Of a DNA stretch of 64,000 nt, positions 1 through 10,318 are shown piece by piece. Origin of the DNA: Parastagonospora avenae f. sp. tritici 18332-5. Lineage: Eukaryota > Ascomycota > Dothideomycetes > Pleosporales > Phaeosphaeriaceae. Location: contig JAFJTR010000006.1 in assembly GCA_022559985.1 (NCBI GenBank), positions 620,001 to 684,000 of the forward strand. Reading direction: 5' to 3'. The translations under genes were made by a program, and so were the position numbers. Positions within the stretch are counted from its first letter, which is position 1; the number at the start of each line of letters is the position of its first letter. The notes under the pieces were generated by a model that made no database searches, was not told where the DNA came from, and was given only the letters and a program-made list of their open reading frames with translations.

Positions 1-142
1 CACGACACGCACCTGCACTACCATGTACGCAGATCGCTCACCCGACTGCCCTAACGTTGTTCCTCTTTGCTACTTCAGCATCGTCGTCCCTGCCTCGCAG
101 CAGTCAACACACTTCAGCACCGAAACTCCCACTATCACTCCC

Positions 143-520
143 ATGTCCGACTTCTCGCCACAAGCCCCTGCCGACCCCATCAACCCTCTACTGGCCTACC
201 GCGAATCACCTTCAGAGTCCATGTCTGCCTCTCACGACGCCTCGCGTTTCCTCCAGCTACAAACATCCGCTGCCCATCCACGCACTCTGCAACACTCAGA
301 CAGCTCTAACAGCTCTTCCTCAGCCAGCTCCTTCCCGCCCAACTCCAGGTCCTCCTCCACAGATTCAGGCACTCCTTCTCACCGCGGCAGCATGCCATCC
401 CCTTCAGTCCTCGCCTGTTGCCGCTGTCGCCGTGAGTCCCTTATGGGGATGATTCAGTTCAGCACCAACACCTACTACTGCAGTCACTGCGCCAGGATGG
501 TCGGCTACAGCACTGGATGA
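143..520 (+). CDS. Small CxxC protein, function unknown
   Basis: Predicted 125-residue protein starting at the ATG at 143; an in-frame ATG at 23 would add 40 residues, but the upstream part reads more like a leader, so I prefer 143. The first 85 residues are Ser/Pro/Thr-rich and look disordered. The last 34 residues carry two C-x2-C pairs (C92/C95 and C113/C116) around a short aromatic segment, consistent with one structural zinc site. No catalytic motif is visible. Small proteins with this kind of C-terminal CxxC pair are common in filamentous ascomycetes and mostly uncharacterised. An upstream exon could lie left of the window edge. Confidence 0.55.
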   Translation: MSDFSPQAPADPINPLLAYRESPSESMSASHDASRFLQLQTSAAHPRTLQHSDSSNSSSSASSFPPNSRSSSTDSGTPSHRGSMPSPSVLACCRCRRESLMGMIQFSTNTYYCSHCARMVGYSTG

Positions 521-3500
521 AGAGCATTTCAACTGTACTTTGCTACTCTTTGCATTCTTGCACGCCTTTTTCACCACGCCAGCCGGCCCCCAAGACTCCA
601 TCATGAGCAGGGCCTGGGCCGAAGTATTACAGACAGCATCTGTCACCACCACACCAAGGACCATTGCCTTGCTCGACGTTTAGCCAAGGCTTACCGGATC
701 ATTATGGATTCAAGGTTGCCAGTGACCGGCCCGGAGCAAACGTCACAGCCTGCGCAAGAAGTTGGTTTCCTGGGCAGGAAGAGGGTCATGGGGGTTTTGT
801 TCGTGCAATGCACGTTGGAGCAGTATCAGAAGCTGGTCTTCGCACACGTGCGCTGAGCGCCTGGACCAGCTGGCCTGATCATGACTTGAAACTATGATAC
901 CCCCTTCGCAGTCAAACTTTGTACACTAGACACTCTTTGCTTTTACGCATGAAGTACAAATCAAAACACTTCTTTTTATCCATATGTGCACTGCACACAT
1001 TTCAAGTCGCCGAACAGCTTTTCTTTTTCGCCCCCGTTTCCCTTCGCCTTCTATCCGCCCTGGGCACCAGCTGCAATCTCGATATAGTGCCGCTTGCCAA
1101 TCTAAATATATTCTGTACAGCGCGATCCGTCGATCTTCGGAAAGTGCTGGTGCTGTCGACCCTGAGACTAGCTGCGAACACCGTAGCCTTGCTGTCAGAA
1201 CGAACTTCAGTTCTTCGATGCCGATGGCCGGCTGACGCATCTGCCGGGATCGTGTACAAGTGAGCAACAGCATGCGTGTAGTCATCAGTCGCAGTGCCGT
1301 TATTCATTCAGTTGGCATGTGAAACCTGTCTCGCAGTTCGTCACTGGGGCACACATACGCAAGACAAGTATCGCCACCTATCCACAAAAAAATGAAACCT
1401 GTCATCGTCTCACGAACGACCATCGAGTTTTCACATTCCCGATCCCAAAATCCCATGCCCCATGTCATGCCGTCGATCTGATGCGGCAATCAATCAGCAG
1501 CGAATGACAGAAGTGATCCGCGCACGGCCTACGACGACGACGCGGGACACTCAGCGCATCACAGCCACTCAGGGACAAAATGATCAATGGCGCTGCAGGA
1601 ACAATGACAAGTGTCGATGCTGAGAGGCAGGTTAAATTGCGCGAAAGGATCCTGGCTGGAGCACGCGCATCGGGACCCGACTTGTGTTTCGCAGATCATG
1701 GCCCGCGTTTCGTGGCGCGCCGTTATCCTTCGATCGATTGCATCGACGCCTCTGTGCGACGCGAATCCCTAAGCCACAATGGAAATAAGAAAACCCCGTA
1801 GATATCTGTTCTCAAGCTTGAGTTTCTGAACTAACAGGGCGGCTGGCATTTCCATCCTGCCTCGGCTCAGCTACTGCAACTTCCTCTCGTTCTCTATTCT
1901 CTTATTTTCCTATCTGCTGAAGAAGAAAAATACGATCAAGGTCACACGCATGATCCCTCAGGCTACACTAACTCCCACACACCCAAGCGCATTGAATTCT
2001 TCCTCTTCGATGCCGTCCTTAAAGCCTTTATCCGGCCAATCGACGATGCGCGTTGGACATCGAAGATCTCCCGTATCCCGCCTCCCTTCCCTTGCCCCAC
2101 ATCGCACGCGGTCCTTCTTTGCCCTTTTCCCACGCTCATGGAAACAGAAAACAAAAGTCGTACGATTACTCCTTGATCGCCCCATTGAACCCCGGTACAT
2201 GGGATTTTGAGGCTGAAAATATCTGTGGAGATGGACTTGTACTGATCTCCATGGCATTTGCGTTCATGTTGAAAATGGAAGCGGAAAGGAGCGTTGTCTC
2301 CACCACAAGATGCGCATACCCGCTGCCGTGCCCGAATGACCGCGCATCGCATCGATCGATTGCATCTCATTTTGCAGCGAGCAGACTCCGCGTATTTGGC
2401 CAGATGCCGCGCATCGAACACAGCGGTGCTGCATCAGTCTTTTCCGCTGCAAAACAGGCGCCTAGGCAAAGAAACCCGCCAACAATACCGGTACCTTACT
2501 CGACTTGCCATGGCCTCGGCATTCCACCTGCAAGCGCACGCAACATGCCGTCCGTGTTGGCAGCTTTTAGTTCCACACCCGCCGTGCACCGTGGAATCAG
2601 CGCTGCATCAGCGCCTTTCTCACCATATTGGTTTTCCTTAGGCAAGCCTGGCAAGCCCGGCAAGACCCGGTAGCAGCCTACTCCGTCCTATCCTCCGCAT
2701 ACTTGTAGGCTAGCAGATTACTATTCAACGCCGAGGAAGCCACAGGAGGCTTCGGAAGGCTTCCGGTCTTGCATTGGCGCGCATCAGCCACGAATCTTTG
2801 GTCTTTCTTTTGCTATTTCGGAATCGTGACCTTGATTGTAGGGACCGAGGTGGCGCCGTGTCAAAATCAGGGTCAATCGTGGGCGTGAACTCATGATAGT
2901 TTATGGCTTGGCCGGTGTGGCATGGTTGTAAAGGTATTGACGCTAGTATACCTCCCGAATATGTGTGCGAAGATAAACTTTGATTCCAAGGTGACACACG
3001 AGAGGAGTGAGTTCGACGTTGAACCTTCTTTTCTGTCAAACTGGAGACACGCTGAACTTTGTGATGTAATGTCTTGGGGCTATACGAGCTGGCTGCTTCG
3101 ATTCTTGTTGAGTGTTTTGATTCAGAAGTGCCCAATCACGACTCAAGTACTGAACATGCTCTGCTGCGCGTTGGGGTACGGACAGTTGAAGTTCCAACGT
3201 GCAAGTAGGAATAGACACGCTAGACCATCGTCTCTCTTCTCATGTAACATTGTCTTCTGCTGTGATCGTTGAAGGGAACTAACATTGAAGTCGTTGCATT
3301 GCAAAGGTGGCCTCGCAACAATCACCACGATAGTGATATGCCAGACTCACGAAGCATGTTGCAGGGTTTACATCAAAATCGGTGCAACCAAGCCAAGTTT
3401 ACAACCAACCCTCCCTTGCAGTCTTTGTCATGTGGTCGAATCATGACATATCTCAATCATATGCAGAGTCAACTCCAAGATCGCTCGAGGCACCTGTCGA

Positions 3501-3980
3501 CTCAGGTGCATATCAGGAATTGAGCTCGAGTCGATCAAGCGTTGACACTACTTCCGCAACCGCTCCGACATCAGAAGGCATCATTTTACACATTCGGACG
3601 CGCCTCTAGCTTCTGAACCACTTCTACCATGGAGATTTGTGCCCTTAAAATCGCTTTTTTATTCTTTACTGCCCGCTGCTTGAATTACGCGGGTAGGCGC
3701 CGTTGCGGCTCTGCCATGAGGTTCGAGCTAGACCGAGGACGGAGTCTAGGTGCGGGAACAGGTGGAGAGGTAAATGTTGGGAAGGGAATAGATCCATAGA
3801 CTTGGTAGGGAGGAGGGGAGAGCATTGCCAGGTCTCCACTGAGCATATATGCTAGATATTCAAGGTTGGTTTTGGGGCGCTTCTTGAAGCTATTGATGAA
3901 TCCGAGGTGGGGCTGTGTGGGATTTGCTAGATCCAGACGATCTGTTGCGCTGGCTGTTCGAAGATATCTGTCATGTAAAC
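521..3980. other. Long stretch without a supported gene
   Basis: Several overlapping short ORFs exist on both strands, none with recognisable domains or convincing splice partners. A 206-codon plus-strand ORF at 2053-2673 ends in an imperfect 10-bp repeat (2641-2670) encoding a GKPGKP run and looks spurious. The minus-strand ORF at 3685-3999 is Pro/Arg/Ser-rich and lies just downstream of the kinase; it could be a last kinase exon, but I could not find a splice that keeps the phase. Confidence 0.5.
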
Positions 3981-5816
3981 TTAGTGTCTCCATCGACATA
4001 GATCTGTTCCCATCGCGTCTCTACTAGCTGGTAGGTCGACAAGTTCTTTCCCTAGCTCCGAGTCAGCAAGAAATTTGTATTCCTGGCGAGGTGTGTTGAT
4101 CTCTTCATGTTCCTTTGGGGAGTAGCCTAGGGGGCGCAGAGACTGACGAAGCCGAGGAGATAAGCCAGTGCCAATATTGCCAATATCACTAAAATACGGC
4201 TCTGCTCGTAGAGTAGGTGGAGGTGGACCTGGTCTGAAGAGTCTAGCACCTTCGCTGGCGGCACTCCTCCATTCAGATTTCGATGTTCCATGGGATTGCA
4301 TGTTTCCTGTTCCTGAGCCCAAGGGTCGACCATCAAGCTTTCCTTTCCGGCTGACCGACATATCTTTTCGCTCTACTTCCGGCCGTTTCTGACGGGGTAT
4401 TTTCTGTACCAGCTCAAGTACCTTATTTTCCAATCCAACTGCACGTTTCTACAGAGATTTAGTATTGCTTAGCAGCTTTAGATTTTGTGACTTGCCTGTT
4501 CGTCGAGAAGTTGGTGATTCGCGTTCTTCTTTTCATGTAAGAGCCCAGCAATAGCCAATGGCATTTCCTCAATCGTGCTGTGGGCTTGCTGTAATGCGGA
4601 CTCCAGGCTACTAATAGTGCTCTGATACTCTGCAACTTCCTTCTCGTACTGCCTTCCCGATACAATCTGACTTTTACAACAGTGTCCAAATATAGAAAAC
4701 TGTGATTTCTTAGACAGATCTTACGTTAGATCGTAAGTCGTGAGCTCGAGAAGGAGTTGATTGGCCGTTGGTCGGTTCTCTAGGTTGTATGTGAGCATAG
4801 ACTTGATCCTTTGCTTCAGATGGGCGCATCGACTAGGCCAACCTTGAGAATGCAGATCCTGTAGCCATGCGTCGACCTTGTCAAGATTCGCGTGGAACGC
4901 AGGCTTCGGCGATCGATTCGCTTGCACGTATCGCAACGTACCTTGGGTGTGTATAATAAAGATTTCTAGTATGACACAACCCAGAGACCAGACGTCTGCC
5001 GCTCGACCATTGGGTTGCCATGCATTCACCTATAACAGGGGCAAAGAATTAGCGATTGTTGCTCGCAACAAGTATCATGCTACTGATTCAACCACTTACT
5101 TCCGGGCTGAAATAGCGCGGTGATCCTCGCTCATTGTCAGTGGCGCTTTGAGAGAGAAGGGAGAAATCCGTGGCACTTCCGAAATCACTCAACCACAGTC
5201 GATCGTGTGTGAGAAGGATGTTGGACGGTTTGATATCCTTGTGTCGTATCTTTCGATCATGAAGGTATGCGACAGCCGAGACGAGACATCCTATCTTAGA
5301 ATAGATAACATTTGCTTTTTAAGGCTTCTGTGCATCCGGAAAGTCATATCCGAGCGCCACCAAGCGGACCTTCTGAGATGCTTCAAGCATTTCCAGTCGC
5401 TCATCTTGCCCGCGAGGTTCGTTCTCGGTGGCGTGCCAGGCTTCCACGTCCTCGAAGAAGGTGTGCAGATCGCAAACTGCGACCGAATACAAAAGAATTC
5501 CCAGGAATTGGCGATGGGTATATGTGCCGACCAGCTGAACGATGTGCTCGTGTGGCGGCAGGTGCTTCAGAATCTCAATCTCCTTTCTCTCTTGACCACC
5601 AAGCTTACGCCTGACTACCATCCGCTTGTGTGCGAGTTTGCGGCCTTGGACTTCAACCTCGTGAACGTCTCCCACGGCACCTCTGCCAAGGAAACGGCCT
5701 ATAGCTTCAAGGTCAGCAAGCCACTGGGCGAAAATGGTCGTAACTCGCCTTGGTTGAGAGTTACGGTCTCGTCGGTCTGGAAATCCACATGTGAGCCTCG
5801 ACCAGTTTGAGACCAA
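3981..5816 (-). CDS. Protein kinase with C-terminal coiled coil
   Basis: Five exons by my reading: 5370-5816, 5100-5294, 4725-5029, 4496-4670, 3981-4448, giving about 529 residues. Kinase motifs in order: glycine loop GRGAVG (residues 44-49), AxK lysine K64, catalytic loop HKDIKPSN (D169), DFG (D186), SPE in place of APE, and the DVWSLGC segment of subdomain IX. All catalytic residues are present, so an active Ser/Thr kinase is expected. HKD instead of HRD occurs in many fungal kinases. After the kinase domain comes a predicted coiled coil (exon at 4496-4670), then a Pro/Ser-rich tail. The intron at 4449-4495 has a GC donor (CAG|GCAAGT). The N-terminus is uncertain: upstream DNA in another frame encodes an acidic peptide, so an earlier exon may exist. 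The substrate cannot be inferred. Confidence 0.75.
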
Positions 5817-6435
5817 TCATCCAACTGGAGACCATATTCCACTCCGTCACCGGACTCGGCCTCACTCATGTCCTGGTCAATGTGACTAAATATACTTTCC
5901 AGAACGTTGATACCAGATATCTGGGTTGGTTCTTGCCTGATGAAGATAACTGATCAGAGCACGATCTGTACGACGTGGTGGAGGGTTGGACTATGACGGG
6001 ACTGAGCCTTTGCTCGTTTCCTGAGGTAGAGGGCTGTGCTGTTGCGGCTGGATAATGGCGTTGTGGCGTCCTATCAAATCGCCCTGTCACGAAATCAATG
6101 CCGAAGGAGAATGCAGCCTTGCTGCTATACGATGATCGCGTCTGAAAAGATGGAGAGGCGAATGCGCACATTTGGAAGAGGTGGTAAGATGCAAATGAGC
6201 TCTACTAGAAGTCCTTCGTAGCTACTGCGTACCTTGAAGCGCTCCTGCCTTCCTATCCATGCCCGCGCGTAGCTACCACAGCGCGACATAATCTTTGCAC
6301 CTCACGCGTACAGCACCAGTGACTGTTATTGTCCCAGAGTCTGCTGTATTTTGATCGCGCTCGTTCCTTCACGATCTCAAACGTAGACATATCCTACAAA
6401 ATGTAAAGGTCTTGCACACCAAATTCTTCACTGCA
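5817..6435. other. Intergenic: kinase 5' side and Swp1 3' side
   Basis: About 620 bp. On the minus strand an open frame just upstream of the kinase start encodes an acidic segment beginning MSEAESGDG; it is out of frame with the kinase start and would need an unrecognised intron to join it. Nothing else is supported. Confidence 0.4.
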
Positions 6436-7405
6436 TCATCTCAATCCAGCTAGACGGCGCTCTTGCACCTCGGTCAGAGCCCTGCTGCCGCTCAAGAACG
6501 CGACAAAGCCCACGACACCTGCCGCGGGAAGTGTCTGGAACAGGTTCCAGCTCGTGTAGTACATGAAGAAGATGCCCTCCATCGCCAGTATGGAGCCGTA
6601 GAACAGCGCGTGCGATACAGGCGCATCGCCCAAAGCCTTGCTCAAGTGGCTGGCATTTGCGCCTAGGGTGGCCCATACACCGAACAGTACTGGGAGCGCA
6701 GCGACAACGGCTGCAGCAAAGACAATTGTAATGATCTTAGGCGGTGATTGCGGGTCGGCGCGGAAGATGTGGTGAATCTCGGGCTCTGCGGCGTAACGAA
6801 GGGGCGCCTCGGGGACGGTGAGAGGGGTGTTGGTGTTGCGGGAAACTTGAAGGTCGAAAACCTTGCTCTTGTACGGCGCAGAAGAACCAAAAGAGCCGAT
6901 TACGATCGAGGCTGTGATGGGCTTGTCGGTGGTGAGGAATTGGTGGGGAAGGTCCTTGTGAGACTATGACACTCAGGAACATTCTTCATCCATTAGATTG
7001 TGCACATACCAGGTTCACTTTGCCCTTTCCGCTATCCTTCACATTGAACACGAACGACTCTTCCAGGCCCGTGGTTGGGTCGGTCAATGTGAGGAAGGCC
7101 TGGTGTGGGCGTTTTGCGGTCTTTCCGTCAACGGTGGTGAGAACCAGCTTCAGCGAATCACTTGCGCCCAATTCTACTGTTTTTGCTAGAGGCGTGGAAG
7201 GGTTCAGCCTTGGACGGGTCAGTATGAAAACGTAGCGCGTTGGATCATGAGGATGAGCTCACTTGTCTTTTGGACCTGCGCCGACTTCAGCACCTTTGCT
7301 GTTAATAGACACAGTAGCATCTTCGAAGCTCCACGAGGATGCAGCAGACGCAATTGTCGCGCCTGAAAGAAGCAGAGAAGACACAAAGCTACTAAGGACC
7401 CTCAT
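6436..7405 (-). CDS. SWP1: Oligosaccharyltransferase subunit Swp1/ribophorin II
   Basis: Three exons (7263-7405, 7010-7208, 6436-6954), phases 2 and 0, giving 286 residues, close to the usual fungal length. The start gives a signal peptide (MRVLSSFVSSLLLSG...) that probably ends after ASA near residue 23. A lumenal beta-rich region follows, then about 110 C-terminal residues with three hydrophobic segments and the ending SGSRALTEVQERRLAGLR, typical of ribophorin II/Swp1. In this family the protein is a non-catalytic subunit of the ER oligosaccharyltransferase that N-glycosylates nascent proteins. Both introns have good GT donors (GTGAGC, GTATGT) and the joined frame is continuous. I consider this identification secure. 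Confidence 0.9.
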
Positions 7406-8425
7406 ATTTTTGCTGGTTTGAAGCGCAATGAACGTTGGAGCTCTTGGTTGGTGTTCGCAGAGGACACCTGGGCAGCTTACGTTTCGGGGCCGGAAAATCA
7501 TCGGCTCAACCGGATGGCTTGTGCGCTTGCCAGGTTCCGTCATCAGGTACCACGACACAAACCACCTACCTCACAACGTTCGAATTCAGCGTCAGATCCG
7601 CATGAGAAAATCGTGATATGCAACAAATTTACAGTCGCCAAAAGTGCATTGTCTTTAGCCACGGACTCCAATATCGTCAGCAATACCTGCTAGAATGGTA
7701 CCTATCCTGCTTCCACGGTTCGGGAGTGTCACCTGGTCTTGGTCTCATTGATGTTCAGGAGGCCTCTGAGTCTACGCACTGTCGGACGATCCCGTAGCTG
7801 GCTGGGTCACAATGCAATGGGTACACTTTTATCCTTGCCTACAGTAAGAATCGCACGCATTGCCCATCATCATTCCGCAATTGCAACTTGCCTGGACCAA
7901 AGTCAGACTACACCCTAATATAATTGCATCATATCTCTGATAATAGGCATACCAAACAGTACAGGTGAAGGCTGCCTGCGACACTTTGCCCGACTGTCTG
8001 AGCGAAGATCGCAAGGACTTGAACATACCATCAACATTCTTTTTGACAGCCAGCTCCCAAATCCACGGGTATATAGTGAAAAGTTGGTGAAGGTGAAAAT
8101 CTGCCTTTACTTCACGGCATTTCCCGTCTTCTCAAAGTCAGGCCAGCGCTGCCGAAGCTTCACCAGTCCTTTGCACAACGTCCGAACCTGTTCCAGCTCC
8201 ACTAGCTAGCCTCACAAACTAATTAGCTATTTACATCATTCAGCCTACCTTCAGGATCTGGTCACGTTCCTTCAACACACTTCTGAAGCTTCGATATCTC
8301 TCGGCGGCGTCGAACGGGTTTGTTGCACCGTCGTTGCAGCTTCAAAGAATTGCCGAACGCTGACAACCGGGTTCCATTGACATCTAAGCATCAAGCATCA
8401 CCTTGCCGCCCAGGATCTAATTGCA
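7406..8425. other. Divergent intergenic region
   Basis: About 1 kb between the Swp1 start (minus) and the first tandem paralogue (plus), so it presumably holds both promoters. The short ORFs here have no recognisable features, and I see no clear repeat or RNA gene. Confidence 0.4.
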
Positions 8426-9704
8426 ATGGTTCGACGCATTGACGACAACGGCTTAGTCTTGAGCCTCGTGAAGCTCAATGGCAAGCTAGAGCTACACTTC
8501 GCTAGCGACAGCACATATTCTGCTCAATACACGCTCTACGGAACGGACGTTGAAGACAACGTCGAAATGGACCACGCACGAGAGGTTGCTGCCGGTCAAC
8601 CTGTCGTTTCACTGGGTCTGGAAATGTTCATCGAGAATGCACAAGGATACCTCGACGTTCGCTTCGAGGGCGCCGTCGGAAGCATGCTTGCATTTCGGTA
8701 TGATGGCCATGGCAGTGGAGACTCCTCAGGGTATGATGATACCGCGATTCTGAGACTCGAACCGCCTCCAGGTATCGCCGCTGGCGCAATAGGCAATTTA
8801 CGGGCACAACTGTCAGGCAACGGATCTTTTCATGGAAGACAAGAGGCCCAAGACGCACGGAATGGCACTCGCGATGCGATAGTTCAGACATCACACCAAG
8901 GAACTAGAAGTGCGAAGGTGCAGACTATGGCGACTATTGTCACGCACTCAGGTATTCAAACCAAACGCAAACGTATTGTCAATACTGGGGCCCAGGATGC
9001 AACTGCGCTCAAATCGCCTCGCAGGATTTCAGCCTTGATGCCACCCAATATTGATTACCCTGGGACACAACAGTCTACACCACCTCGAATGAGCTGTACC
9101 CAGAAACGACCAACACCGTCGACCGAAGCCGCACATACCTTCACGAACGCAGTAGCAACAGTCTTCCAAACGTTCAATGAGCCGCGTGATCCGTATCGCC
9201 AGAAGCGCCTAGCTGAATCCGCTACCGGCTATCGCGCCTACAAGCACATCTTCATCGAGGGCTACCGAAATGGAGATAACAAGGAGGAAGAAGGTCGACT
9301 ACATATTGATCTAGCCCACCACGTGCTACTCTGGGAGTCATACGATGACTACGATGGCGGCGCAAAACTCACCCTTGACCGCCTCGATCTGCCTCGCTGT
9401 AGGTCCTCCCGTCATCATGCTTGACCATCTCTACTAACAACACGCAGGCGAAGTCGTTCACCAGCGTCTCGAGGACGCGCACTACTTTGGTGATCACTCT
9501 ATACACTTACGTCAGAATGGGTCTCACCACACGTTTTTCTGCATGGACTACAAAATCTATGAGACTAGGATCTATGGTAATATCGCGGGTGGTGGAGATG
9601 AGAGGTTTTACTTCGAAGGAGACGGAAGGGTCCAGGTTGTGCTGGATGCGATTGAGGAATGCTTGGAACTTCGGGCGAAGTGTATCGCTCCTCGAATGGA
9701 CTGA
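8426..9704 (+). CDS. Orphan protein with Q-T motif row (paralogue A)
   Basis: Two exons: 8426-9398 and 9448-9704, phase 1, giving 409 residues. The family is not recognised. The N-terminal 95 residues hold two copies of a roughly 35-residue beta-type module (about 10-40 and 61-94) sharing hydrophobic, Gly and Phe/Tyr positions. Next is a low-complexity linker with three Q-T motifs exactly 12 residues apart (Q154, Q166, Q178), followed at once by a basic KRKR patch that could be a nuclear signal. The C-terminal domain (about 270-409) begins with a segment containing RLHIDLAHHV. The gene lies just upstream of a diverged paralogue at 10319-11884: module, Q-T linker, basic patch, HIDL segment and phase-1 intron position correspond. 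Function is unknown; the Q-T spacing suggests binding of dynein light chain LC8, which is an inference. Confidence 0.75.
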
Positions 9705-10318
9705 AGGTGGGAGAATGAGCTGGGAATAGTGCGTGGTGAAGCGAGGGAAAAGCACTGGAGTTCATAGAGTTTGGTTCTTTTTGCAGGTCGGACCCGAAGG
9801 CGTTGGGTGACGTCCATTCTCTGCGCTGACTGAGCGTCTGATCCGTGAAAGCGGAAAGGTATTCATGGTACCATCCTCTCCCTGTTGGCGTTCATGGCGT
9901 TTGAACTCGCACAGAGCTAAGTACTGAGTCCAGTAACTTCAAAAGTTCCCTTTTCTGCACATAGTTGGCTTCTCTTGGATTGCTTGCCTTCTCATCAATT
10001 TAGCTTTTCTTGTTCGTCTCATTCTGTAGCTTCTCATGCTCAAGGTAAATATGAAACAAGGTCGCACAACTCTTACCGTGTTGAGGAACCACCTGGGCTA
10101 TGAGCAACCACCTGGGGACCGAGCTACTACACCTGGGGACTGAGATACCACCTGGGTGCTGAGTTGCCCTCTCACCAGGTCTGTCCTGCCACGTTGAGAC
10201 ACTTATTACGGCATCACCTGTCCATTCTACTTCGTTATTCCTCTCCCATCTCTTTAATCACCTCAATAAGCCCTTCGAACTCTCCAGAGCACATCTACCG
10301 GACTTACGAAGCCTCAAT
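9705..10318. other. Intergenic between paralogues A and B
   Basis: About 610 bp separating the two tandem paralogues. It contains the degenerate repeat at 10087-10164, listed separately, and a pyrimidine-rich tract before the second gene. No other coding evidence. Confidence 0.5.
10087..10164. repeat. Degenerate ~20-bp minisatellite, four units
   Basis: Four imperfect units of 19-21 bp, each with an ACCTGGG core (AACCACCTGGG, AACCACCTGGGG, CTACACCTGGGG, TACCACCTGGG) and each ending in a GAG-containing segment. It lies about 150 bp upstream of the second paralogue's start and could be promoter or leader sequence. Confidence 0.7.

Noticed and set aside
2053..2673. 206-codon plus-strand ORF
   Set aside because: Overlaps several other open frames, has no recognisable motif or splice structure, and ends in a short DNA repeat encoding GKPGKP. 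Likely chance.
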